Origin: an uncultured Bacteroidota bacterium
Lineage (GTDB): Bacteria > Bacteroidota > Bacteroidia > Flavobacteriales > Flavobacteriaceae
Assembly: GCA_902535165.1 (NCBI GenBank)
Contig: CACASE010000009.1
Span: 1 to 63,868, forward strand
Length of the DNA: 63,868 nucleotides
Reading direction: 5' to 3'
The notes under the pieces are model-generated. The model was not told the origin of the DNA. It searched no databases and was given only the letters and a program-made list of their open reading frames with translations. The translations under genes and the position numbers were made by a program. How positions within the stretch are numbered: the first letter of the stretch is position 1; each line of letters starts with the position of its first letter. Positions 1 to 9,062 of the stretch are shown here, one piece after another.

Positions 1-21
1 TTCTTTTTTGCTTTTAGGCAT
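1..21 (-). CDS. 5' end of an unidentified gene (partial)
   Basis: The sequence shows an ATG on the minus strand at 21-19 followed by six open codons (MPKSKKE) running off the left edge. It sits downstream of cmk in the same orientation, after a 156-nt gap. In many Bacteroidota rpsA lies near cmk, but seven residues cannot establish identity. The long leader with an inverted repeat supports a real, separately expressed gene starting here. Confidence 0.35.
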
Positions 22-37
22 TTTATTTTAAATTGTA

Positions 38-73
38 TTCTGTGTTTTTTTAGGATTAAGGGAGTACACAGAA
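38..73 (-). repeat. inverted repeat in the leader of the left-edge gene
   Basis: TTCTGTGT at 38-45 and ACACAGAA at 66-73 are perfect reverse complements (8 bp) separated by 20 nt. The element lies in the gap between cmk and the start codon at 21, so it could form a hairpin just upstream of that gene on the minus strand. No U-tract follows it in the way expected of an intrinsic terminator for cmk, so a leader or operator role is as likely. No clear TAnnTTTG box was found in the gap. Confidence 0.35.
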
Positions 74-177
74 GAAATTAATCATAATTACACCCTTTAA
101 TTCCTAATATCCCATTAAAAGGCAAGCGAATTTAACATCAATTTAGCTTTAATACAAATAATTGACTACTATTTATT

Positions 178-861
178 TTATATCTCTTTCTTAATAATAC
201 CAATAATATGTTTAACAACCTCTGAGATATCTAATCTATCAGAATTTATCAGTGTTGAATCTTTGGATCTTCTAAGGGGTGAAAACTTTCTATTTATATC
301 TTTCTTATCACGTTTTAATAGATCTTTTTTTACTTCTTCAAATTTTAAATCTTTTTCAGTTAATTTTAGCTCATTCCATCTTCTTAATGCTCTAACATCT
401 ATTGATGCATCCAAAAAAAACTTAAAATCAGCATTGGGAAAAACAACTGAACCAATATCTCTTCCGTCCATAACTACTGATTTATTATTACTAATATCTT
501 TTTGAATTTTTAAAACATATTTTCTTATTTCATTTTTTTCAGCAATCAAGCTAACATTATTGGAAATTTCAAACGTTCTGATTTCATCCTCAACAGAAAT
601 ATCATCTAATTTTATAACATTTTGATTATTTGAATTAAATGAAAAGGAAATTGAGCAATTATTTAATAAATCAATCAATGAAACAACATCAATATCACCC
701 GTTTTAATTAGATTATTTTTTAAAGCAACATATGTTATAGCTCTGTAGATCGATCCTGAGTCGATATAAGTGAAGTTAAAATGTTTTGCTACCAACTTAG
801 CTATTGTACTTTTACCTGAAGAGGATGGCCCATCAATAGCTACTGTAACTTTTTTTTTCAA
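178..861 (-). CDS. cmk: Cytidylate kinase
   Basis: Phosphorylates CMP and dCMP with ATP in the cytoplasm (pyrimidine nucleotide recycling). The 227-residue protein has the P-loop GPSSSGKST at residues 11-19, the CMP-binding block around DSGSIYRAI, and the family signature DGRDIGSVVFP. Length matches bacterial Cmk. The start is TTG at 861-859; reading upstream in frame, the stop TAG at 876-874 is reached with no ATG in between, so the weak start is the only reasonable one. It lies 18 nt downstream of lon in the same direction and is probably co-transcribed with it. Confidence 0.96.
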   Translation of the reverse strand: MKKKVTVAIDGPSSSGKSTIAKLVAKHFNFTYIDSGSIYRAITYVALKNNLIKTGDIDVVSLIDLLNNCSISFSFNSNNQNVIKLDDISVEDEIRTFEISNNVSLIAEKNEIRKYVLKIQKDISNNKSVVMDGRDIGSVVFPNADFKFFLDASIDVRALRRWNELKLTEKDLKFEEVKKDLLKRDKKDINRKFSPLRRSKDSTLINSDRLDISEVVKHIIGIIKKEI

Positions 862-879
862 ATGAAAGTTTTCCTAAAA

Positions 880-3318
880 TTACAATTTTTTATAATTAGA
901 TACTCTTTGATTTAACAATGCTTTTTCTAAAACCTCACCAATTGTATCAACATAGTGAAATGTTAATCCTTTTAAATATTTTTTATCAATTTCTAAAATA
1001 TTTTTTTTATTGTCAATAGGTAAAATTATCGTGTTTATTTTAGCTCTTTTTGCTGCTAATATTTTTTCTTTAATTCCTCCAACAGCTAAAATTTTACCTC
1101 TCAAGGTTATTTCACCTGTCATTGCAAGTTTATTTTTAACCTTTCTCTGAGTTAAGAGGGATACTAAAGAAGTTACCATTGTGACACCAGCACTTGGTCC
1201 ATCTTTAGGTGTTGATCCTTCGGGCACATGCAAATGATAATTGTAGTTTTTAAAAATATTTTGATTAATTTCTAGATGTTCAGCGTTTGATTTGATGTAT
1301 TCTAAAGCAATAGTAGCAGATTCCTTCATTACTTTACCAAGATTTCCAGTTAAAGTTAAGTTTCCTTTACCGCTTGAAATAGTAGATTCAACAAACAAAA
1401 TTTCACCACCATACTGAGTCCATGCTAAACCAGTAACAACACCAGCAGTGTGATTATTCTCATAAACTCTTGGATTAATAGAAACTCCTAAAATATCTCT
1501 AATTTTTTCAGGTTTAACTATTTGCGGATAGTTTTCTTTTTTTACGACGGACTTAGCAACCCATCTACATAATTTAGCAATATTTTTATCAAGTTTTCTA
1601 ACTCCTGATTCACGAGTGTAACCCTCAATAATTTTCTTTATTGCTAAATCAGATATTTTAAATTTATATTTTTCTAATCCATGATTTGAAATTTGTTTCT
1701 TTATAAGGTGCTTTTTAGCAATCTCAACTTTTTCTTCAATACTGTAGCCTGATATATTTATAATTTCCATTCTATCCAGAAGCGCGGGTTGAATATTGGC
1801 TAAATTATTTGCTGTAGAGATGAATAAAACTTTAGATAAATCAAACCCGAGTTCTAAAAAATTATCATAAAATGAGTTGTTCTGCTCTGGATCCAGGACT
1901 TCAAGCATAGCTGAGGATGGATCTCCTTGAGTACCAATTGATAATTTATCAATCTCATCTAATACAAAAACTGGATTTGATGATTTGACTCTCTTTAAAT
2001 TCTGTATAATTCTACCTGGCATTGCCCCAATGTATGTTTTTCTGTGACCTCTTATTTCAGCTTCATCTCTTAAACCACCAAGTGAAATTCTAACATATTC
2101 CCTTCCTAAAGACTCTGCTATCGATTTTCCAAGTGAGGTTTTACCAACACCTGGTGGACCATAAAAACACAAAATAGGAGAATTCATATCTCCTCGTAAT
2201 TTCATCACAGCAATTTGTTCAATTATTCTTTTCTTGACGTCAATTAAGCCATAATGATCTCTATTTAATATTTTCAGTGCATTTTGTAAGCTGAAATTAT
2301 CTTTTGAATATTCATTCCATGGAAGATCTAAAATCAGGTCCAAGTAATTTCTTTGAATTGAATATTCGGCTGCTTGGATATTCATTCTTTGTAATTTTAA
2401 CAATTCTTTGTCAAAATGTTCCTCAATGTTTTTATTCCATTTTTTTGTTTTTGACTTGAGCTTCATATCATCAATATCTTTGTGATTTGATGAACCTCCA
2501 AGCTCTTCTTGAATAGTTTTTAATTGTTGATTTAAAAAATATTCTCTCTGTTGCTGATCAAGGTCATTTCTAACTTTGGATTGAATATCATTTTTGAGTG
2601 AAAGTTTCTGAAACTCAATATCCATAAATTTAAGACATCTTAAAGCTCTTTTTTGTAAATCATCAATTGATAAAATTTTAAATTTTTCATTTACACTAAT
2701 GTTCATGTTTGATGAAACAAAATTTACTAGGAAAGAATTACTATGAATATTTTTAATAGCAAAGGAAGCCTCACTTGGTATACTAGGATTTTCATCTATG
2801 ATTTTTAATGCTAAATCCTTAATGGAATCAATTGTTGCTATAAATTTTTTATTATCGACAGATGGATTTATTTCTTTTAATTCACTAATAGAACATGTAA
2901 GAAATGGCTTTTTAGAAATAACCTTTTCAATTTCAAACCTTTTTTTACCCTGTATAATTATGGTTAGATTTCCGTCTGGCATTTGCAAAACTCTGAGAAT
3001 TTTTGCTACCGTACCAATTTTATTAATATCACCAATAGATGGATCAGAAACATTCGAATCTTTCTGAGACACCACTCCAATCAATTTATCTTTTGAATTA
3101 GCATACTTGATTAATTTTACAGACTTATCCCTTGTTGCAGAAATTGGTATAACAACACCTGGAAATAATACAGCATTTCTTAGAGGGAGAATAGGAATAC
3201 TCTTAGGTAAAATTTCCTTTGAAATAGCCTCTTCATCATCAGATGTCATAAGTGGTATTAATTCTGATTCTTCATCCACTGGACCAAAGCTATTATTAAA
3301 ATCAAAAAAATTACTCAT
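880..3318 (-). CDS. lon: ATP-dependent protease Lon
   Basis: Cytoplasmic AAA+ serine protease for damaged and regulatory proteins. The 812-residue protein has the N-terminal LON substrate domain (about 40-240), a coiled helical linker, Walker A GPPGVGKT at 387-394, Walker B VFVLDEID, and a C-terminal peptidase domain. The catalytic dyad is Ser709 in DGPSAG and Lys752 in GGIKEK; the 43-residue spacing is the same as in E. coli Lon (S679/K722). ATG start at 3318. The 86-nt upstream gap has no convincing TAnnTTTG box; a stress-specific promoter is possible but not shown. Confidence 0.97.
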   Translation of the reverse strand: MSNFFDFNNSFGPVDEESELIPLMTSDDEEAISKEILPKSIPILPLRNAVLFPGVVIPISATRDKSVKLIKYANSKDKLIGVVSQKDSNVSDPSIGDINKIGTVAKILRVLQMPDGNLTIIIQGKKRFEIEKVISKKPFLTCSISELKEINPSVDNKKFIATIDSIKDLALKIIDENPSIPSEASFAIKNIHSNSFLVNFVSSNMNISVNEKFKILSIDDLQKRALRCLKFMDIEFQKLSLKNDIQSKVRNDLDQQQREYFLNQQLKTIQEELGGSSNHKDIDDMKLKSKTKKWNKNIEEHFDKELLKLQRMNIQAAEYSIQRNYLDLILDLPWNEYSKDNFSLQNALKILNRDHYGLIDVKKRIIEQIAVMKLRGDMNSPILCFYGPPGVGKTSLGKSIAESLGREYVRISLGGLRDEAEIRGHRKTYIGAMPGRIIQNLKRVKSSNPVFVLDEIDKLSIGTQGDPSSAMLEVLDPEQNNSFYDNFLELGFDLSKVLFISTANNLANIQPALLDRMEIINISGYSIEEKVEIAKKHLIKKQISNHGLEKYKFKISDLAIKKIIEGYTRESGVRKLDKNIAKLCRWVAKSVVKKENYPQIVKPEKIRDILGVSINPRVYENNHTAGVVTGLAWTQYGGEILFVESTISSGKGNLTLTGNLGKVMKESATIALEYIKSNAEHLEINQNIFKNYNYHLHVPEGSTPKDGPSAGVTMVTSLVSLLTQRKVKNKLAMTGEITLRGKILAVGGIKEKILAAKRAKINTIILPIDNKKNILEIDKKYLKGLTFHYVDTIGEVLEKALLNQRVSNYKKL

Positions 3319-3404
3319 AATTATGTCAATCTGTCAGTAAAAAAAGAATTTTTAAACCGACATATAATAATTCCAACATTCATGCCATTATTTTTAATAA
3401 GTAA

Positions 3405-4730
3405 TTAGATGTTTTTCATTTTAATCCCTTTCAATAATAGGGCTCCAAGAATAAATACTACTGCAAAAATCATAATTGAGTTTCTAATACTTCCAGTTAG
3501 TTGATCAACAATACCTGACATGAAAGTTCCTAAAACAACACTGATAATCATAGACATCTGATAGAAAGAGAAATAAGAACACGTATTATCGGTCTTAGGG
3601 ATCAATTTAGAATATGTTGATCTTGATAATGCTTGAGTTCCACCCATAACCATTCCAACAAAACCAGCAATTATGTAAAATTCAATTGGATATTTAACAA
3701 AATAAGCAAAAAGGCATAAAATAAACCATATTAAGTTTAATATGATTAGGGTTCTAATATTTCCAATTTTTTCAGACACTCTTGCAGTTAACCAAGCACC
3801 AAAAATTGCAATTAATTGTATTATGAGCATACTAAGTATTAGGCCAAGAAATTTTTCATTTTCTCCCCACAATATCTCTTGCTCTCCAAAGTATGTAGCA
3901 ATAAGGATTATTGTTTGTAAAGCACAGCTAAAAGTAAAAAAAGCAATTAAAAATTTTTTAACTGAAATGTCTTTAATCAAAATTTTCCAAACTTCTTTGA
4001 GTTCAAGAAATCCACTAAAAATTATTGACTTTTTAAAAGCATCTTTTTTATTAACATCATTTAAATTCAGTGGCAAATGGTAGAAGGTGTATTGACTAAA
4101 ACCAGCCCACCAAAATCCAACTAAAAGAAATGAAATTCTCATTGCTTGAATCGACCCTTCACCATTAGAATTTGATAAACCAAAAAACTCAGGAAGCATA
4201 ATCATTGTAAGATTAAACACTAACAAAAGTACACTGCCAATGTAACCATATGAAAATCCTAATGCACTTATTCGATCTTGTTGTTTTGGAAAAGCAATTT
4301 CAGGAAGATAAGAATTGTAGAATACTAAACTAGCCCAAAAACTAAATAAGGCTAAGAAATAAAAACTTAAACCAAGATAAATATTTTCAAGATCAAAAAA
4401 ATACAATCCAATACATGAAGCACTACCCAAATAACAAAAAAACTTCATAAAATTTTTTTTATTTCCTATAAAATCTGCTATTCCTGAAAGAATGGGTATT
4501 AGAAAAGCCAAAAGAAGAAAGACCAAAGATGTAATGTGTTGTATTAATGCTGTATTTTTGTAGTTAATTCCTAGGAAGTCAATGTAATCGCTTTCAACAA
4601 ATAGTTCACCGTAAAAGATTGGAAATACAGCAGTTCCTATTACTAAAGGGTAAACAGAATTAGCCCAATCATAAAAAGCCCATGCTTTTAAAATTTTTTT
4701 ATCACCTTTCGAATAAATTCTTTTGTTCAT
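3405..4730 (-). CDS. UMF1-family MFS transporter (Atg22-like)
   Basis: Inner-membrane transporter of the major facilitator superfamily. The 441-residue protein has about 12 hydrophobic segments and the family hallmark AWAFYDWANSVYPLVI near residue 16, typical of the UMF1/Atg22-like group. Conserved charged loops such as the one around GGTQALSRS near residue 360 fit this group. Substrate is unknown; yeast Atg22 exports amino acids from the vacuole, but that cannot be carried over. It has its own ATG at 4730 and is divergent from the msrB genes across 52 nt. Confidence 0.85.
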   Translation of the reverse strand: MNKRIYSKGDKKILKAWAFYDWANSVYPLVIGTAVFPIFYGELFVESDYIDFLGINYKNTALIQHITSLVFLLLAFLIPILSGIADFIGNKKNFMKFFCYLGSASCIGLYFFDLENIYLGLSFYFLALFSFWASLVFYNSYLPEIAFPKQQDRISALGFSYGYIGSVLLLVFNLTMIMLPEFFGLSNSNGEGSIQAMRISFLLVGFWWAGFSQYTFYHLPLNLNDVNKKDAFKKSIIFSGFLELKEVWKILIKDISVKKFLIAFFTFSCALQTIILIATYFGEQEILWGENEKFLGLILSMLIIQLIAIFGAWLTARVSEKIGNIRTLIILNLIWFILCLFAYFVKYPIEFYIIAGFVGMVMGGTQALSRSTYSKLIPKTDNTCSYFSFYQMSMIISVVLGTFMSGIVDQLTGSIRNSIMIFAVVFILGALLLKGIKMKNI

Positions 4731-4757
4731 TAAGGATTAAAAATTGAAAATATGAAT

Positions 4758-4765
4758 TACTTTTG
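4758..4765 (+). promoter_or_regulatory. Candidate -7 box upstream of msrB pair
   Basis: TACTTTTG matches the Bacteroidota consensus TAnnTTTG and ends 17 nt before the ATG at 4783. No TTTG is found at the expected spacing upstream, so only half of the promoter is supported. Confidence 0.3.
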
Positions 4766-4782
4766 CACTTAGTAATATACAA

Positions 4783-5247
4783 ATGAAATTTTATAAAGCT
4801 TATTTTTTATTATTTATTTTATTACTAGGGTTTCAAAATAGTTTCAGCCAAGCTCAGTATGAAGTTGTTAAATCCGATGCTGAATGGAAGAGCCAACTTG
4901 ACGAGCTTTCATATTTAGTTCTTAGAAAAGCTTATACTGAGCGCCCATACACTGGTAAATATGATAATTTTTATGAAAAAGGAACCTACCATTGTGCTGG
5001 ATGCGATGAAGCTCTATATAAGTCTGACCATAAATATAACTCCTACTGTGGATGGCCAAGCTTTGATAGAGAAATTAAAGACAAATTAATATATGATGTT
5101 GATTATAAATTAGGATATCCTAGAACTGAAATAAAGTGTAAAAAATGTGGCGGACATTTAGGCCATGTTTTTAATGATGGACCTAAGGAAACAACTGGTA
5201 TTCGTCACTGTGTTAATTCTGTTGCATTAGTATTTAAAAAGTCATGA
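4783..5247 (+). CDS. msrB: Exported peptide-methionine (R)-S-oxide reductase MsrB
   Basis: Reduces methionine-R-sulfoxide in oxidised proteins. The N-terminal 22 residues form a signal peptide (MKFYKAYFLLFILLLGF, cleavage near FSQA), so this copy should act in the periplasm. The SelR domain (about 35-152) has two zinc CxxC pairs (CAGC and CKKC), the CGWPSF block and the catalytic Cys in RHCVNS. It is followed by a second MsrB whose ATG overlaps its TGA (ATGA at 5244-5247), so the pair is translationally coupled. A periplasmic copy next to a cytoplasmic copy implies repair in both compartments. Confidence 0.93.
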   Translation: MKFYKAYFLLFILLLGFQNSFSQAQYEVVKSDAEWKSQLDELSYLVLRKAYTERPYTGKYDNFYEKGTYHCAGCDEALYKSDHKYNSYCGWPSFDREIKDKLIYDVDYKLGYPRTEIKCKKCGGHLGHVFNDGPKETTGIRHCVNSVALVFKKS

Positions 5248-5627
5248 AAAACAAAAGCAATAAGTATTGGTCAACTAAATTAGATAAATTTAGTTATAAA
5301 ATATTAAGAGAAGCTGGTACAGAAATGCCTTTCTCAGGAAAATATAATATGCATTTTGAAAATGGTTTTTATAAATGCAAAGGATGTGGAAATAAATTAT
5401 TTGAGAGTAATTCTAAATTTGATAGTGGATGTGGATGGCCAAGTTTTGATAAATCAATTAAAGGTTCAATTGAATACAGAGATGATCACTCACTACAAAG
5501 AAAAAGAATTGAAATAGTTTGTTCTAATTGTGGAGGACATTTAGGTCATGTATTTAATGATGGACCAACTGAAACAGGAATGAGATATTGCGTAAATTCC
5601 GCAAGTTTAAATTTTAAAGAAAAATAA
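5244..5627 (+). CDS. msrB: Cytoplasmic peptide-methionine (R)-S-oxide reductase MsrB
   Basis: Second MsrB of 127 residues with no signal peptide, so cytoplasmic. It has the zinc ligands CKGC and CSNC, the CGWPSF block and the catalytic Cys in RYCVNS. Its sequence closely parallels the exported copy over the whole SelR domain (GGHLGHVFNDGP is identical), indicating a tandem gene duplication in which one copy gained or lost a signal peptide. The start codon lies inside the stop of the upstream gene. lpd starts 2 nt after its stop, so all three probably share one transcript. Confidence 0.93.
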   Translation: MKNKSNKYWSTKLDKFSYKILREAGTEMPFSGKYNMHFENGFYKCKGCGNKLFESNSKFDSGCGWPSFDKSIKGSIEYRDDHSLQRKRIEIVCSNCGGHLGHVFNDGPTETGMRYCVNSASLNFKEK

Positions 5628-5629
5628 TA

Positions 5630-7018
5630 ATGGAAAATTATGATGTAGTTATTTTAGGTAGTGGTCCAGGTGGATATGTTACTGCAATTAGATCCTCACA
5701 GTTGGGTTTTAAAACTGCCATTATCGAAAAGGAAAGTTTAGGTGGTATATGTTTAAATTGGGGGTGTATTCCTACAAAAGCACTTCTAAAATCAGCAGAA
5801 GTATTTGAATATTTAAATCATGCTGAAAGTTATGGGATTGAAGTTGAAAATTTTTCTAAAAATTTTGAAAAAGTAATTAAAAGAAGTAGAAATGTCGCCA
5901 ATACCATGAGTAAAGGTGTTAATTTTTTAATGAAAAAAAATAAAATTAAAGTTTATACTGGTTTTGGTAAAATTAACTCTGATAAAACGATTTCAATTAA
6001 GGGTGAGAAGGAAGAATCAAAAATTTCTGGAACTAATATTATAATTGCAACAGGAGCAAGATCTAGAGACATAACTTCTCTTCCAAAAGATGGTGAAAAA
6101 ATTATTGGATATAGAAAAGCAATGGTTTTAGAAAAACAACCAAGGGAAATGATAATAGTTGGGTCTGGAGCAATTGGAGTTGAGTTCGCATATTTTTATA
6201 ATTCAATGGGGACCAAAGTAACTTTAGTGGAATACGAAAAAAATATTGCTCCAATTGAGGATAAAGATATTTCTAAAGAATTGTCAAAAATTTTAAAGAA
6301 ATCTGGAGTCAATATCTTAAGCTCATCAAAGGTTGTTGATTCTAAAATAATTGGTGATAAAGTTGAAGTAACGATTGAATCTAACAATAAAAAATCCACT
6401 TTAAATGGTGATGTTGTTTTAAGTGCGGTAGGTATAAAGTCTAATATTGAAAATATTGGTCTCGAGGAAATTGGAATTAAAGTTGAAAATGATAAAATAA
6501 AAGTTAATGAATTTTATTTAACTAATATTGAAAATATTTACGCAATAGGTGATGTCGTAGAAGGACCTGCATTAGCACATGTAGCCTCTGCGGAAGGAAT
6601 TACGTGTATTGAAAAAATAAAAGGTTTAAATCCAAACCCTATTGATTACAATAATATTCCAGGCTGTACATATTGTAAGCCTGAGGTTGCATCTGTTGGA
6701 TATACCGAAGAAAAAGCTATTGCTGAGGGTTACGATATAAAAGTTGGTAAATTTCCATTTAGTGCATCCGGAAAAGCTCAAGCTTCTGGTCAACCAAATG
6801 GATTTGTAAAAGTAATTTTTGATTCAAAATATGGAGAATGGTTAGGGTGTCACATGATTGGATCAAATGTTACTGAAATGATCTCAGAAGCTGTGGTTGG
6901 TAGAAAACTTGAAACAACAGGTCATGAGATTTTAAAAGCTATTCACCCACATCCAACGTTGAGTGAAGCTGTAATGGAAGCTGTTGCTGATGCATATGAT
7001 GAAGTAATTCATCTTTAG
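5630..7018 (+). CDS. lpdA: Dihydrolipoyl dehydrogenase (E3)
   Basis: FAD flavoenzyme that reoxidises dihydrolipoamide in the pyruvate, 2-oxoglutarate or branched-chain dehydrogenase complexes, producing NADH. The 462-residue protein has an N-terminal FAD-binding GSGPGG (10-15), the redox disulfide Cys41/Cys46 in GGICLNWGC, an NAD-binding GSGAIGVEF segment, and the C-terminal His441/Glu446 pair in HPHPTLSEAV. All catalytic residues are present. Located 2 nt after the msrB pair. Its TAG stop overlaps the stop of convergent aroQ by 4 nt. Confidence 0.95.
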   Translation: MENYDVVILGSGPGGYVTAIRSSQLGFKTAIIEKESLGGICLNWGCIPTKALLKSAEVFEYLNHAESYGIEVENFSKNFEKVIKRSRNVANTMSKGVNFLMKKNKIKVYTGFGKINSDKTISIKGEKEESKISGTNIIIATGARSRDITSLPKDGEKIIGYRKAMVLEKQPREMIIVGSGAIGVEFAYFYNSMGTKVTLVEYEKNIAPIEDKDISKELSKILKKSGVNILSSSKVVDSKIIGDKVEVTIESNNKKSTLNGDVVLSAVGIKSNIENIGLEEIGIKVENDKIKVNEFYLTNIENIYAIGDVVEGPALAHVASAEGITCIEKIKGLNPNPIDYNNIPGCTYCKPEVASVGYTEEKAIAEGYDIKVGKFPFSASGKAQASGQPNGFVKVIFDSKYGEWLGCHMIGSNVTEMISEAVVGRKLETTGHEILKAIHPHPTLSEAVMEAVADAYDEVIHL

Positions 7019-7434
7019 TCTTTTATTAAACTTAATATTGCTAAATCATAGCTGTACAATCCAAATCCTTGAATGATTCCTTCAGCATGAGGACTTATAA
7101 ATGATTTTTTCCTAAATTCCTCCCTTGATTTAGTATTTGAAATGTGCACTTCAATTACAGGTGTCTTAACCCCTCTGACTGCATCAGATATTCCAACTGA
7201 AGTGTGTGTATAAGCTGCAGCGTTTAATATTACGCCATCAAAACTAAATCCAACCTCTTGGATTTTATTAATTAATTCTCCTTCTACATTTGACTGATAA
7301 TAATACAAATCTATATTTTGAAACTTTGATTTTAGTTCTTTAAAGTAATCATCAAAGGAGATTTCACCATAAATATCTTTCTCCCTTAATCCCAGTAGAT
7401 TTAAATTCGGACCATTAATTATTTGTATTTTCAT
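7015..7434 (-). CDS. aroQ: 3-dehydroquinate dehydratase, type II
   Basis: Third step of the shikimate pathway: dehydrates 3-dehydroquinate to 3-dehydroshikimate. At 139 residues it is the usual size of the small dodecameric type II enzyme. Visible motifs are GPNLNLLG near the N terminus, the Arg/Tyr active-site loop LREKDIYG, LNAAAYTHTS with the conserved Asn, and the catalytic His in VEVHISN. ATG start at 7434. The stop codons of aroQ and convergent lpd share the four bases TTAG at 7015-7018. Divergent from xerD across only 34 nt. Confidence 0.96.
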   Translation of the reverse strand: MKIQIINGPNLNLLGLREKDIYGEISFDDYFKELKSKFQNIDLYYYQSNVEGELINKIQEVGFSFDGVILNAAAYTHTSVGISDAVRGVKTPVIEVHISNTKSREEFRKKSFISPHAEGIIQGFGLYSYDLAILSLIKD

Positions 7435-7468
7435 AATTATTAAATCAATGTAAAAGTATTTAATTAAT

Positions 7469-8365
7469 ATGAAATGGAATACATCATCTAAAGAATTTGA
7501 AAATTTTTTAAAATTTGAAAGAAACTTGTCCGAGAATACTATTTCCAGCTATGTCTCAGATTTAAATAAATTAATTAACTATTTGGTTGATAAAAAAATT
7601 AATGTTAATCCGAATAATATTAAGACATCTGATTTAAGAAATTTTTTATACGAACAATCAAAGAAAATAAAATCGAGAAGTCAATCTAGATTAATATCTA
7701 GTTTAAATGTATTTTTTAATTTTTTAATTCTTGAAAACCTATTATCTGAAAATCCAATTGAAAGAATTGAACATCCAAAAATAGGTTTTAAAATCCCAAC
7801 TACTATAAGCACAAGTGAAATTGACCTTTTAATTAAAGCTGCAGGTAAAAATCAAAATAATGGTACAAGGAATGAGGCAATTATTGAAATTCTTTACAGC
7901 TGTGGGCTAAGGGTATCTGAACTCATTAATTTAAAAATTTCAGATTTATTTTTTAATGATAACTTAATAAAAATTTTAGGTAAAGGAAACAAAGAAAGGT
8001 TTGTCCCAATAAGTAAAATAGCTAAAAAGCTGATTTTAAATTATATAAATTCTAAAAGAGATTTAATAAAAGTTAGAAAAGGTGAAGAAGATACTCTCTT
8101 TTTGAATAATAGAGGAACTAAACTAACAAGGGTAATGATCTATACAATTTTAAATAATCTTGCAATTCAAATTGGCTTAAAAAAGAAAATTAGTCCTCAT
8201 GTATTAAGACACTCTTTTGCCACTCATCTAATTGAAAATGGGGCAAATATAATTAGTATTCAAAAAATGATGGGGCACGAAAACATAGTTACAACTGAAA
8301 AATATTTACACGTTAAAAAGAAACATTTAATTGACTCTGTACTTAAATATCATCCTAGAAACTAG
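7469..8365 (+). CDS. xerD: Site-specific tyrosine recombinase XerD/XerC
   Basis: Resolves chromosome dimers at dif. The 298-residue protein has the N-terminal SAM-like core-binding domain (about 5-90) and a C-terminal catalytic domain with every active-site residue visible: Arg148, Lys172, His244, Arg247, His270 and the nucleophile Tyr279 (TTEKYLHV). No phage or integron features surround it, and the housekeeping context supports a Xer role rather than a mobile-element integrase. XerC versus XerD cannot be fixed from this alone, although Flavobacteriia carrying one main Xer usually annotate it as XerD. Its TAG shares CTAG (8362-8365) with the convergent response regulator. Confidence 0.9.
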   Translation: MKWNTSSKEFENFLKFERNLSENTISSYVSDLNKLINYLVDKKINVNPNNIKTSDLRNFLYEQSKKIKSRSQSRLISSLNVFFNFLILENLLSENPIERIEHPKIGFKIPTTISTSEIDLLIKAAGKNQNNGTRNEAIIEILYSCGLRVSELINLKISDLFFNDNLIKILGKGNKERFVPISKIAKKLILNYINSKRDLIKVRKGEEDTLFLNNRGTKLTRVMIYTILNNLAIQIGLKKKISPHVLRHSFATHLIENGANIISIQKMMGHENIVTTEKYLHVKKKHLIDSVLKYHPRN

Positions 8366-9060
8366 TCTATTGAAAATTTAAAACCTTTACCATGTATATT
8401 TTCAATCTTAATGCTGGAGTCTTTACTAAGATATTTACGAATTTTAGTTACATAAACATCCATACTTCTGGAAGTAAAGTAATTGTCATCATTCCATATT
8501 TTTATTAATGCCTCTTCTCTACTGGTTAAATCATTAATATTATTTAAGAGCAATGATAACAACTTGCCCTCTTTAGGTGACAATTTTATAGGTTTATCGT
8601 CTTTATAACTAAGCTCTCTGAATTTTGAGTTGTATTTATATGATGCAAATTCATATTCAAGCTTATCAATATTATTTTTTTTTGATGATAATTTTCTTTT
8701 GAAAAGAGATTTAATTTTAAATAATAAAATCTCGGAATCAAAAGGTTTTATTAAATAGTCATCAGCACCAATCTTGAAACCTTTAACAACATCCTCTTTT
8801 AGAGATTTTGCTGTCAAAAAAATTAATGGAATTTCCTCATTCGCTGATCTAATATCGGTAGCCAATGAAAATCCATCTTTGAATGGCATCATAACATCAA
8901 GAATACATAAATCATAACTTGTTTTTTTAAATTTTTCTAAACCCTCTAGCCCATTTTTTGCTAGGCTAACATCATATGAGTGAAGCCTTAAATAGTCTTT
9001 TAAAATTGATCCAAAGTTTGGGTCATCCTCAACAATTAATATTTTTTTCTTTTTAGCCAT
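8362..9060 (-). CDS. OmpR-family response regulator (RprY-like)
   Basis: DNA-binding response regulator of 232 residues. The receiver domain (1-120) has the acidic pocket EDD at 11-13, phospho-acceptor Asp55 in LCILDVMMP, the conserved Thr in FLTAK and Lys in LIKPF. The C-terminal winged helix (about 130-230) is of the Trans_Reg_C type, ending GKGFKFSID. It lies 2 nt downstream of its partner kinase and is the last gene of a long leftward cluster. Its similarity to the Bacteroides RprY type is by overall layout; the target genes are unknown. Confidence 0.92.
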   Translation of the reverse strand: MAKKKKILIVEDDPNFGSILKDYLRLHSYDVSLAKNGLEGLEKFKKTSYDLCILDVMMPFKDGFSLATDIRSANEEIPLIFLTAKSLKEDVVKGFKIGADDYLIKPFDSEILLFKIKSLFKRKLSSKKNNIDKLEYEFASYKYNSKFRELSYKDDKPIKLSPKEGKLLSLLLNNINDLTSREEALIKIWNDDNYFTSRSMDVYVTKIRKYLSKDSSIKIENIHGKGFKFSID

Positions 9061-9062
9061 TT

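Noticed and set aside
7469-8365. Tyrosine recombinase as mark of a mobile element
   Set aside because: It sits among housekeeping genes, with no attachment-site repeats or phage genes, and has the Xer layout.
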